Below are positions 1-7,800 of a DNA stretch of 32,938 nt, one piece after another; the stretch's first letter is position 1; each line of letters starts with the position of its first letter. Source of the DNA: Sphingobium jiangsuense. GTDB taxonomy: Bacteria; Pseudomonadota; Alphaproteobacteria; Sphingomonadales; Sphingomonadaceae. The notes under the pieces were generated by a model. It did not search any database. It worked only from the letters and a program-made list of their open reading frames with translations, and was not told where the DNA came from. The stretch is from contig NZ_JACIDT010000029.1 in the NCBI RefSeq assembly GCF_014196495.1, positions 1 to 32,938 of the forward strand, in the 5' to 3' direction. The position numbers and the translations under genes are program-made.

Positions 1-483
1 GCGCACCAGCGCGCGCTGGAGGCGGGGTGTGCGATAGGCTTCGACGCGTGTCTTCATCCGGGCGTGGTCGGCTTCCATCTGCTCGATCAGGCGCATATGC
101 TCGGCCAGCGGCTCGAGCCGGGGATCGGGCGCCGCGCGCACGGCCTCGACCTCGGCAGCGCAGTGCGCGAGCAACGCTGCGTCGAGGCGGTCGTTCTTCG
201 CCAGCTTCAGCCGGAACATCGCAAAGGCCCGCACCTGACGGGGCTGGAACAGCACCAGCTCGAACCCGGCGGCCCGCAGCGCATGGGCAACGCCCCGCTC
301 ATAGCCGCCCGAGGCCTCCATCCCTATCCGCCTCACCCCCTGCTCCTGAAGCCATGCCACCAGCGCGGCATGGCCCGCAGCTCCGTTGGCCACGCGCATC
401 GCCTTGCCCGAGGGATGGCAGGCAATGTCGAGCCACTGTTTGCCGATATCGACCCCGGCAACGATCATGCTATCCTGCACCAT
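1..483 (-). CDS. IS110-family transposase, N-terminal part (runs off left edge)
   Basis: This is the first 161 codons of a DEDD-type (RuvC-like) transposase of the IS110/IS1111 family; the C-terminal part with the catalytic serine domain lies beyond base 1. Family hallmarks are visible: an early catalytic Asp in 'VAGVDIGKQWLDIACHP', a Glu in 'GMEASGGYER', the 'QPRQVRAFA' stretch, and the paired acids in 'KNDRLDAALLA'. The ATG at 483 is preceded by a good ribosome-binding site (AGGAAGGA); an in-frame ATG at 468 is the alternative. The reading frame is intact to the window edge, so the element may be functional. These enzymes recombine DNA without classical terminal inverted repeats, guided in characterised members by a bridge RNA from the non-coding end of the element. 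Confidence 0.93.
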   Translation of the reverse strand, partial: MVQDSMIVAGVDIGKQWLDIACHPSGKAMRVANGAAGHAALVAWLQEQGVRRIGMEASGGYERGVAHALRAAGFELVLFQPRQVRAFAMFRLKLAKNDRLDAALLAHCAAEVEAVRAAPDPRLEPLAEHMRLIEQMEADHARMKTRVEAYRTPRLQRALVR

Positions 484-725
484 CTTCGTCGATCCTTCCT
501 CGTCCAGGAGCCCATGGCTCTGGCAACCATGCGGATCCGATGAAGGGGCCGACTGCGATCCTGCTGAGCCGCGTTCCCAAACGAACCGGACGAACCCGAT
601 CCGACAGACGACCGCCGGGTTGGGGATGGCCAGCCCCAACCCGGCACCGCACCATAGGCGGATACCCAATAATAACCCAAACCTCTAAGACGAGGGCGAA
701 CGGAGGTCCCGCTCTAAACCTTTTC
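484..725 (-). ncRNA. Candidate bridge-RNA region of the IS110 element, with perfect hairpin 615-644
   Basis: About 240 bases upstream of the transposase start hold no gene. They contain a perfect 11-bp inverted repeat: CCGGGTTGGGG at 615-625, 8-nt loop, CCCCAACCCGG at 634-644. In IS110-group elements such as IS621 the bridge RNA is transcribed from exactly this position, the non-coding end before the transposase gene. Only the hairpin and the position are seen here; the RNA itself, its limits and its target- and donor-binding loops are inferred. Confidence 0.4.
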
Positions 726-732
726 TTTTCTC

Positions 733-810
733 CGTCATGCCAGCGAAGGCTGGCATCTCAGGAAGTGGCGCGCGACATCGCCTACGACCCCAGCCTGCGC
801 TGGGGTGACG
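733..810 (+). repeat. REP-like palindromic repeat, copy A
   Basis: This 78-bp element contains two hairpins, ATGCCAGC/GCTGGCAT and ACCCCAGC/GCTGGGGT, enclosed by CGTCA...TGACG. Two related copies lie at 16636-16713 (same length) and 22322-22387 (about 12 bases shorter), all in the same orientation and all intergenic. Copy A sits between the IS110 end and the 3' end of the ABC ATPase gene, where it may also act as a terminator or mRNA-stabilising structure. Confidence 0.8.
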
Positions 811-848
811 GTGAAGGCTGGTGTCCGCTCTCCACCAAAAACGCGCCC

Positions 849-1649
849 CTACAGCGTGTCCTCGATCACGATATGCAGCCCATCCGCATCCGCCCGCACC
901 CGCGCGGCGACGCGGTAGACATCCGCCAGCGCCTGCGCGGTGATCGCCTCGGCGGGCGGGCCGTCGGTCACAAGCCTGCCCTGCGACAGCAGCACGATCC
1001 GGTCGGACCAGCGCGCGGCGATCGACAGGTCGTGCAGCACCATGACGACGATCATCCCGCTTTCCCGCGCCAGCGCGCGGACCAGCTTCATCACGCGCAG
1101 CTGGTAATGCAGGTCGAGCGCGCTGATCGGCTCGTCGAGCAGCAGCACGCGCGGCTGGCGCACCAGCGCCTGCGCCAGCGAGGCGAGCTGCCGCTGCCCG
1201 CCCGACAGATGGTTGAGCCCCTCCATCGCCAGATGGCCGATGCCCACCCGCTCGATCACGTCCAGCGCGCGCTCGGTGATCGCGTGGCCGGACAGCGGCT
1301 CGCCTGCGATCGGGGACGCCTTCAGCGCGCCGATCACCGCCTCCAGCACGGTCAGCGCGACCCGCTGCGGCAGGCTTTGCGGCATATAGGTGACGTGGCG
1401 CGCATGGTCCGCGAGCGGGAGGGACAGCAGGTCCACCTCCCCCAGCCGCACCGCGCCGCTGGCATGATGCAGCCCCGCCAGCGCGCGCAGCAGCGTCGTC
1501 TTGCCCGCCGCATTCGGCCCCAGCAGCGACACCACCTGCCCCGGCAGCATCGGCGCGAGGGTCAGCGCATCGACCACGACATGCCCGCCATAGCCGGTCG
1601 TCAACCCCTCTATGCGCAGCGCGTCGCCATGGGAAAGCATCTTCGTCAT
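849..1649 (-). CDS. Iron-siderophore/cobalamin-type ABC transporter, ATP-binding protein
   Basis: This 266-aa ATPase powers the FecCD-type permease encoded just upstream. All nucleotide-binding motifs are present: Walker A 'GPNAAGKTT' (residues 44-52), the signature 'LSGGQRQL', Walker B 'RVLLLDEPISALDL', and the H-loop His in 'VLHDLSIA'. It matches the FepC/FecE/BtuD type in length and motif order. Its ATG at 1649 overlaps the permease stop (ATGA), so the two are translationally coupled. An in-frame ATG at 1640 is possible. No substrate-binding protein gene lies next to it. The nearby catechol siderophore operon makes a ferric-siderophore substrate likely, but that is inference; heme or cobalamin are alternatives for this family. 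Confidence 0.92.
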   Translation of the reverse strand: MTKMLSHGDALRIEGLTTGYGGHVVVDALTLAPMLPGQVVSLLGPNAAGKTTLLRALAGLHHASGAVRLGEVDLLSLPLADHARHVTYMPQSLPQRVALTVLEAVIGALKASPIAGEPLSGHAITERALDVIERVGIGHLAMEGLNHLSGGQRQLASLAQALVRQPRVLLLDEPISALDLHYQLRVMKLVRALARESGMIVVMVLHDLSIAARWSDRIVLLSQGRLVTDGPPAEAITAQALADVYRVAARVRADADGLHIVIEDTL

Positions 1650-2707
1650 ACCCGCTCCGGCTTGCGTAGGATGAGGACCAGGAACACCGGCACGCCGATC
1701 ATCGAGGTGACGATCCCCACCGGCAGCAGCACACCGGGCACCAATATCTTGCTGCCGACCGAGGCGACCGACATGATGAACGCACCCGTCAGCATCGAGG
1801 CGGGCAGCAGGAAGCGGTGGTCCTCGCCCAGCATCAGCCGCGCGATATGCGGGCCGACCAGGCCGATGAAGCCGATGGTGCCGACGAACGCGACCGAGGT
1901 GGCGGCGAGCGCGCTGATCCGCAGCAGCGAGGCGAAGCGCAACCGCGCGACATCGATGCCGAAGCTGCGCGCCCGGTCCTCGCCCAGCCGCAGCGCGGTC
2001 ATCGCATGGGCTGCGCGCATCGAAAAGGGCGTCACCACCAGCATCACCAGCGCCAATATGCCCAGATTGCTCCATGTCGCGCGGTTGAGCGCGCCCATGC
2101 TCCAGAACACCAGTTGCGACAGCGCCTCCTGCGAGGCGACGAACTGAATGAGCGCCACCAGCGCGTTGAAGGTGAACACCAGCGCGATGCCAAACAGCAC
2201 CACGCCCTCCACCCCCGCCGCCCGGCTGCGCGCGAGGAATTCCAGCAGCAGCACCGAGGCGAAGGCGCAGATGAAGGCGTTGATCGGCACCATCCAGTCG
2301 GTCGGCAGAAACGGCACGCTGATCCCCAGCACGATCGCCAGCGCCGCGCCGAAGGACGCGGCGGAGGAAACCCCCAGCGTAAACGGGCTGGCCAGCGGAT
2401 TGTTGAGGATCGTCTGCATCTCCGCCCCGGCGAGCGACAGCGCCGCGCCGACCAGTATCGCCATCAGCGCATAGGGCAGGCGCACCTCGCGGATGATGGT
2501 GAGCTGCGGCATCGTCAGGCTGGCGGGGTCGAACAGCCCCGCCCACACCTGCGCCAGCGGCAGGTTGGACGGGCCGGTCGAGATGTCGGCGGCGAACACC
2601 AGCAGGCTCAGCAGGCCGATCACCGACAGGATCAGGACGCGCCGCCGCGTCATGCGATGATAGGCGCTGATCGTGCCTTCGCGCGTTATTGCCTGATCCA
2701 TCGCCAT
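1646..2707 (-). CDS. FecCD-family ABC transporter permease (ferric-siderophore type)
   Basis: This 353-aa inner-membrane permease belongs to the FecCD/BtuC family, which carries ferric siderophores, heme or cobalamin from periplasm to cytoplasm. It begins with a short cytoplasmic tail ending in an Arg-rich stretch, followed by about ten hydrophobic segments. Family motifs include 'LSLAGAEMQTILNNPLASP' and 'GTIGFIGLVGPHIARLML', the latter being the region that contacts the ATPase. A single permease gene implies a homodimer, as in BtuCD. The start at 2707 is preceded by GGAAGAAGATGGA. The gene is first in a two-gene operon and diverges from the M20 amidohydrolase gene across a 117-bp region carrying a weak candidate operator at 2774-2790. 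Confidence 0.93.
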   Translation of the reverse strand: MAMDQAITREGTISAYHRMTRRRVLILSVIGLLSLLVFAADISTGPSNLPLAQVWAGLFDPASLTMPQLTIIREVRLPYALMAILVGAALSLAGAEMQTILNNPLASPFTLGVSSAASFGAALAIVLGISVPFLPTDWMVPINAFICAFASVLLLEFLARSRAAGVEGVVLFGIALVFTFNALVALIQFVASQEALSQLVFWSMGALNRATWSNLGILALVMLVVTPFSMRAAHAMTALRLGEDRARSFGIDVARLRFASLLRISALAATSVAFVGTIGFIGLVGPHIARLMLGEDHRFLLPASMLTGAFIMSVASVGSKILVPGVLLPVGIVTSMIGVPVFLVLILRKPERV

Positions 2708-2773
2708 TCCATCTTCTTCCCGTCGATCCTTTACAGGCCCCGCTGCCCGCCGGGCAATCGATAACGCCCCTTG

Positions 2774-2790
2774 TTGCAAAAAGCACGCAA
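2774..2790. promoter_or_regulatory. Weak candidate iron-responsive operator, TTGC-N9-GCAA
   Basis: The dyad has the same overall length (17 bp) and outer half-sites as the stronger TTGCGA-N5-TCGCAA sites at 12464 and 26822, but the inner bases do not match. It lies in the divergent promoter region between the ABC permease and the M20 amidohydrolase. Such a short dyad can occur by chance. Confidence 0.25.
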
Positions 2791-2824
2791 AAGCGGGAAT
2801 AGGGATAAGGACACCCCCGATTTG

Positions 2825-3994
2825 ATGAAAGAGACGAAGACCGTGCCCATAGTTGCAGAGCTTGACGCGCTTGGCGCCGTGATGACCGAATGGCGGCGTG
2901 ATTTCCATCGCCACCCGGAACTGGCCTTCGGCGAAACCCGCACCGCCGGGCTGATCGCGGAATGGTTGCGCTCCTTCGGCCTGTCGCCCGTCACCGGCAT
3001 CGGCGGCACCGGCGTCGTCGCGGTGGTGGAGGGCGCGCAGCCCGGCCCAGCGATCGCGCTGCGCGCCGATATGGACGCGCTGCCGATGCAGGACGAGGGC
3101 GGGCGCGACTGGCATTCGCACACGCCCGATGTCGCCCATGCCTGCGGCCATGACGGCCATTGCGCGGCGTTGCTCGGCGTCGCGCGGCATCTGGCGGCCC
3201 ATCCGCCGCAGCGCGGCCGGGTGGTGCTGATCTTCCAGCCGGCCGAGGAAAACGGCCTCGGCGCGCGGGCGATGATCGACGGCGGGCTGCTCGACCGCTT
3301 CCCGTTCGATGAGGTCTATGCGTTCCACAACATGCCGCTGCTCAACAGCGGCACGGCGGGCGTGCGGACCGGGCCCGCGCTCAACGGCTATATCGTCTGG
3401 CAGGTCACGGTCGACGGCGTGGGCGGCCATGGCGCGGCCTTCTTCAAGGCGACCGACCCGCTGCAGGCGGCCGCGCGGCTGGCGACCGAAATCTCGTCCA
3501 TCGTCGGGCGCTATGTCGATCCGATGGAATCGGGCCTCATCACCGTCTGCTCGTTGCAGGCGGGCAGCTCGCACAACATCATCCCGGCGAGCGCCAGCCT
3601 CAGCGGCACGCTGCGCGCGCTCAAGCCGGAGGTGCTGGCGCTGCTCTACGAGCGGCTGGAGGCGGCCTGCGCAGGCATAGCGGCGATGAGCGGCTGCACG
3701 ATCCGCTGCGAGCGGCTGGCCGAGGTTCCGCCCTGCGTCAACGCGGCCGAGGGCGCCGAGCGAGCGGCGGCGGCCTGCGCGGCGGTGCTGGGCGAGGACA
3801 AGGTGATCCGCGACCACGCCCCCTTCCCCTTCACCGACGATTTCGCGCTGTTCCTCAAGGCCGCGCCGGGCGCCTATCTGTTCCTGGGGCAGGACAGCGC
3901 GATGTGCCACAACCCGGCCTATGATTTCGACGACGCGCTGCTGCCGGTGGCGGCGAGCATCTTCGTCACGCTGGTGCGGCAACGGCTGGGGTAA
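2825..3994 (+). CDS. M20 (M20D) family amidohydrolase
   Basis: This 389-aa metallo-amidohydrolase is of the hippurate hydrolase / indole-acetyl-amino-acid hydrolase type. These enzymes cleave the amide bond between an aromatic acyl group and an amino acid. The metal-binding motifs are complete: 'ALRADMDALPM' (78-88), 'ACGHDGH' with Cys107, His109 and His112, and 'QPAEE' with Glu141-Glu142. I chose the ATG at 2825; the best upstream purine stretch (AGGGATAAGG) is rather far away, and an in-frame TTG at 2822 or 2771 is possible. There is no signal peptide, so it acts in the cytoplasm. It lies between the iron importer and the catechol operon. N-benzoyl-glycine (hippurate) and N-(2,3-dihydroxybenzoyl)-serine share the same amide architecture, so a role in breaking down imported siderophore is plausible but unproven. 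Confidence 0.9.
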   Translation: MKETKTVPIVAELDALGAVMTEWRRDFHRHPELAFGETRTAGLIAEWLRSFGLSPVTGIGGTGVVAVVEGAQPGPAIALRADMDALPMQDEGGRDWHSHTPDVAHACGHDGHCAALLGVARHLAAHPPQRGRVVLIFQPAEENGLGARAMIDGGLLDRFPFDEVYAFHNMPLLNSGTAGVRTGPALNGYIVWQVTVDGVGGHGAAFFKATDPLQAAARLATEISSIVGRYVDPMESGLITVCSLQAGSSHNIIPASASLSGTLRALKPEVLALLYERLEAACAGIAAMSGCTIRCERLAEVPPCVNAAEGAERAAAACAAVLGEDKVIRDHAPFPFTDDFALFLKAAPGAYLFLGQDSAMCHNPAYDFDDALLPVAASIFVTLVRQRLG

Positions 3995-4015
3995 GGTGCG
4001 AGTGGAACGCTTCTA

Positions 4016-4094
4016 CCGTTCGCTCTGAGCTTGTCGAAGGGCCGTCTTGTTTCTTCAAGGAAGAACAGGGCTGCGACAAGCTCAGCCCGAACGG
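4016..4094. repeat. Long imperfect palindrome between convergent genes (REP-like, possible bidirectional terminator)
   Basis: Two 21-bp arms (4016-4036 and 4074-4094) are inverted copies with only two mismatches and share the core CTGAGCTTGTCG. A smaller internal hairpin, TTCTTC-AAG-GAAGAA, lies at 4051-4065. The sequence differs from the repeat family at 733. It sits exactly between the convergent 3' ends of the M20 gene and entA, where such a stem would end transcription from both sides. Elements with this CTGAGCTTGTCGAAGG core are, as I recall, widespread in sphingomonad genomes. Confidence 0.75.
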
Positions 4095-4109
4095 ATCATA
4101 GGGGACGAC

Positions 4110-4874
4110 TCACGCCCGCAGCGTCGCCCCGCCATCGACATAGAGATCCGCCATCGTCACATGGCCAGCACGGTCGGAGAGCAGATAGAGCACCGCTTCG
4201 GCCACATCTTCCGGGCTCGCCAGCTTGCCCAGCGGAATGCCGGTCTTATACTGTTCCGGCAGGCCCGCTATCACCCGCTCGGCGCCATGCTCGTCGGCCC
4301 ACATGCCCGTCTGCATCGGCGTCAGCGTCGATCCGGGCGCGACGATGTTGCACCTTATCCCGTGCGGCGCGAGTTCGAGGCCGAGGCAGCGGGTGAACAT
4401 CGTCGCCGCCGCCTTGGACGCCGCATAGGCCGCCATCGCGTGGCGCGGTATACCGGCTGCGTTGGAGCTGATGGTGACGATGCTGCCCCGGCGGCGCGGC
4501 GTCATCACCCGCGCCAGCGCGCGGCCGACATGCATGACGCCGAAGCAGTTCACGTCGAACACGCGGCGCATCTCGGCGTCGTCGGTATCGACCACCAGCT
4601 CGTTGGACAGCACGCCCGCGCCGTTGACGCCGAAATCGATCGCGCCCCACTCCGCCTCGACCCGCGCCACCAGCGCATCGACGGCGGCGCTGTCGGTCAC
4701 GTCGAGCGGGGCGGCCCAGATGTCGGGATCGCCCGCCACCGGCGGCGCGGCCAGATCGGCCGCGACCACCCGCGCGCCCTCCTCGCGCAGCAGGCGCACC
4801 AGCGCCGCGCCGATGCCGCCCGCCGCGCCCGTCACCAGCGCGATGCGCCCCGCAAGCCCGCTCGCCCGGCTCAT
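4110..4874 (-). CDS. entA: 2,3-dihydro-2,3-dihydroxybenzoate dehydrogenase (EntA)
   Basis: This 254-aa short-chain dehydrogenase oxidises 2,3-dihydro-DHB to 2,3-dihydroxybenzoate with NAD+, the last step of DHB synthesis. The Rossmann motif is 'VTGAAGGIGAALV', and the catalytic Ser and YxxxK are in 'TISSNAAG' and 'YAASKAAA'. EntA-specific stretches are clear: 'CNIVAPGSTLTPMQTGMW', 'EQYKTGIPLGKLASPEDVA' and the end 'DLYVDGGATLRA' align with E. coli EntA almost position by position. Its ATG at 4874 overlaps the entF stop by ATGA. It is the last gene of the operon and is followed by the palindrome at 4016-4094. A generic SDR is unlikely given these motifs and the operon. Confidence 0.95.
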   Translation of the reverse strand: MSRASGLAGRIALVTGAAGGIGAALVRLLREEGARVVAADLAAPPVAGDPDIWAAPLDVTDSAAVDALVARVEAEWGAIDFGVNGAGVLSNELVVDTDDAEMRRVFDVNCFGVMHVGRALARVMTPRRRGSIVTISSNAAGIPRHAMAAYAASKAAATMFTRCLGLELAPHGIRCNIVAPGSTLTPMQTGMWADEHGAERVIAGLPEQYKTGIPLGKLASPEDVAEAVLYLLSDRAGHVTMADLYVDGGATLRA

Positions 4875-7800
4875 GCCGTCACCGTCGCGGCGGCGGCCAT
4901 GCGCGCCGACAGGGCGGGGGCGATCAACGCGCTCGCCTCCGCGCCGGTCAATTGAGGGTGCAGGAACGGCACGTCGATCCGGTCGAGCGTCATCGCATGA
5001 TCCTTCCACAAATCGGGGGTCAGGTCGGGCCGGTCGCGATGGTCGAGCGCGGCGCGGATATGGGTCAGCACGCCGTCATAGCGGCGATGATGGTGGCCCC
5101 GCACCAGCCGGTTGGTGTCGAGCACCACGCGCACCACGCCGTCGAGCGCTTGCGGTGGCAGATTGCCCAGCGAGCTGTCGCCTTCCTTCAGGAAAGCGAC
5201 GATCTGCTCGCGCGTCTGGAGGTGCGGATAGGCTTCCGCATCATAACCCGCAATGGCGAGCAGCGCGCGCAGCGCCTGCGCCTGCGTCGGTTCCGGCTCC
5301 GCCCGCCAGCAGTCGGCGGGGTAGGAATCGAGCAGCGCGACCAGCCCCACCTCGCGTCCCGCCGCGCGCAATTCCACCGCGACCGCCTGCGCGATGATGC
5401 CGCCGACCGACCAGCCCGCGACATGACAGGGACCTTGGGGGTACACCTCCATGATGCGCCGCGCATAATCGGCAGCCAGCGCGTCGATGCTGCCGGGCGC
5501 GGGCACGGCGAGGTCGAGCGCGGGCGATTGCAGGCCATGGACCGTCCGCCGCGGCGAAAGGGACGCCGCCAACGTGCGATAGCCCCAGCACAGCCCGCCC
5601 GCCGGATGCACGAGGAAGAGGGGCGGCAGGTCCACCTCCCCCCGCGCCAGCGTGATGAGCGGCCCCAGCCCGGCATCCCCTCCTGCAGCGCCGCCCGCAT
5701 CGATCCGCGCGGCCAGCCCGGCGACGTCGGGATGCTCGAACAGCGCGGCGAGGCCCGGATCATGGCCCCACTCCTCCCGGATGCGCAGCATCAGCCGCAC
5801 CGCCAGCAGCGAATCCCCGCCCAGCGCGAAGAAATCGTCGCCCGCGCCTGGCAGGTCGTCCAGCCCCAGTATCTCCGCATAGAGCGCCGCGACCCGCCTT
5901 TCGCTGTCGGTGGAGAGCGCGCCGCCCTCCGTCCCTTCGAAACGCGGTTCGGGCAACGCGCGGCGATCGAGCTTGCCGTTGGCGGTGACGGGCAGCGCCT
6001 CCAGCTCGATCAGCGCGGCGGGCACCATATAGTCGGGCAGCCGTGCGGCGAGCGCGGCGCGCAGGGCCTGCGCGTCATAGCCTTGCCCCGGCACGACATA
6101 GGCTACCAGCCGCCCGTCCCGCGCCTGCACCGTCGCCATGCGGGCAAGGCCGGACGCGGCGATCACCGCCTCTATCTCGCCCAGCTCGATGCGCAGGCCG
6201 CGTATCTTCACCTGATGATCGGCGCGCCCCAGAAAGACGACCGCGCCGTCCGCCCGCCTGCGCGCCAGATCGCCGGTCATGTAGAGGCGCTCGCCGGGAT
6301 GGAACGGGTCGGGAAGGAAGCGCTCCTCGGTCAGGTCGGGGCGACCGAGATAACCGCGCGCCAGCTGCACCCCGCCGAGATAGAGATGCCCCACCATTCC
6401 CTGCGGCACCGGGCGGCGATGCTCGTCGAGCAGGACGAGGCGCGTGTTCCACACCGCATGGCCGATGGGCACCGGGGCAGAAATGTCGGCGGCGGCGGCG
6501 GGCCACCAGCTCACATCCACCGCCGCCTCGGTCGGGCCATAGAGATTGTGCAGTTCCGCCCGCATCCGCCGATGGAAGCGGTCGCGCAGGTCGGCGGGCA
6601 ATTCCTCGCCGCTGCAAAAGACGCGGCGCACGGACAGACCTTCACTCTCCGGCGCATCGAGGAAGGCCGCCAGCATCGACGGCACGAAATGCAGCGTCGT
6701 CACGCCTTCCGCGCGGATCAGCGCGGCGATGGCGGCAGGGTCGCGATGCGCGCCGGGCGGGGCCACCACCAGCGTCGCGCCGGCAATCAGCGGCAGGAAG
6801 AATTCCCACACCGACACGTCGAAGGTCGCGGGGGTCTTTTGCAATATGCGGTCGTCCGGGCCGAAACCATACTGCTCGCCCATCCACAGCAGCCGGTTGA
6901 CGATCGCGCGATGGGTGACGACCACACCCTTGGGATCGCCGGTCGAGCCGGAGGTGAAGATGACATAAGCGGCATCCTCCGGCGCGGGGCTGGCGGCGAC
7001 AGCGCCCTCGCCCGGCCAGTCGGCGGGCGCGAGCAGCCTCTCGCCATAGAGGCCCTGCGCATCGTCGCGCGCCAGCACCGCCACCGGCTGCGCGAGGCCG
7101 AGGATGGTCGCGATCCGCTGCGCCGGATGGTCGAGGTCGAGCGGCAGATAGGCCGCCCCGGCGCGCAGCACCGCCACCAGCGCGACGATCAGCTCTACCG
7201 AGCGCGGCAACGCCACCGCGACGATGGCCTCCGCCCCGCCCCCCCGCACGCGCAAGGCGGAGGCGAGCGCGGCGCTGCGCCGGTCGAGTTCGGCATAAGT
7301 CAGCGTCTCGCCCTCGAAACGCAGCGCGGGCGCATTCGGGCGGGCGGCCATCGCCGCCTCGATCAGCGCGGTCAGCGTCGTGTCGGGAACCGGGTGAGCG
7401 GTGGCGTTATGCTCTTCCAGCTCCGCCCGCGCCTCCGCCGGGGTCGCGGTGGGCACGTCGGCCAGCCTGTCTGCCCCCGCCGCCGTCGCCAGAAACAGCG
7501 CGAGCCGCGCCCCATGCGCGGCGACCTCGGCGGCGGAATAGAGGCCGGGATTGGCGTCCACCTCCAGCGTCAGGCCGGTCGTGCCGTCGCCCCGGAAGGT
7601 GAAGTTGATATCCTCGACCGGTCCGGTGCCGGTGACGTGCAGCGTCACGTCGAGGCCATGGAAGTGCGGCGGGCGGTCATAGGGCTGCACGTTGATCAGC
7701 GGCCCGTGCAGCCGCCGGTTGCCGCCGATCAGCCCCAGGTCGCGGCGCAACTGCTCGCTGCGATAGCGGCCGTGGCGGCGCGCCTCGCCCATCTGCCGCG

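Larger units (their letters stand above)
1..725 (-). mobile_element. Partial IS110-family insertion sequence (right boundary approximate)
   Basis: The element includes the truncated transposase gene (1-483) and a non-coding stretch upstream of its start. The chromosome-side end must lie before the REP-like repeat that begins at 733, because that repeat is full length compared with its copy at 16636. I cannot fix the boundary: IS110 elements have weak or no terminal inverted repeats, and the other end is outside the window. The boundary of about 725 is an estimate. Confidence 0.6.

Noticed and set aside
27..2147. A 706-codon + strand frame across the IS110 gene, repeat and ABC genes
   Set aside because: It crosses non-coding sequence and two unrelated genes in antisense, with Arg/Pro-rich composition.
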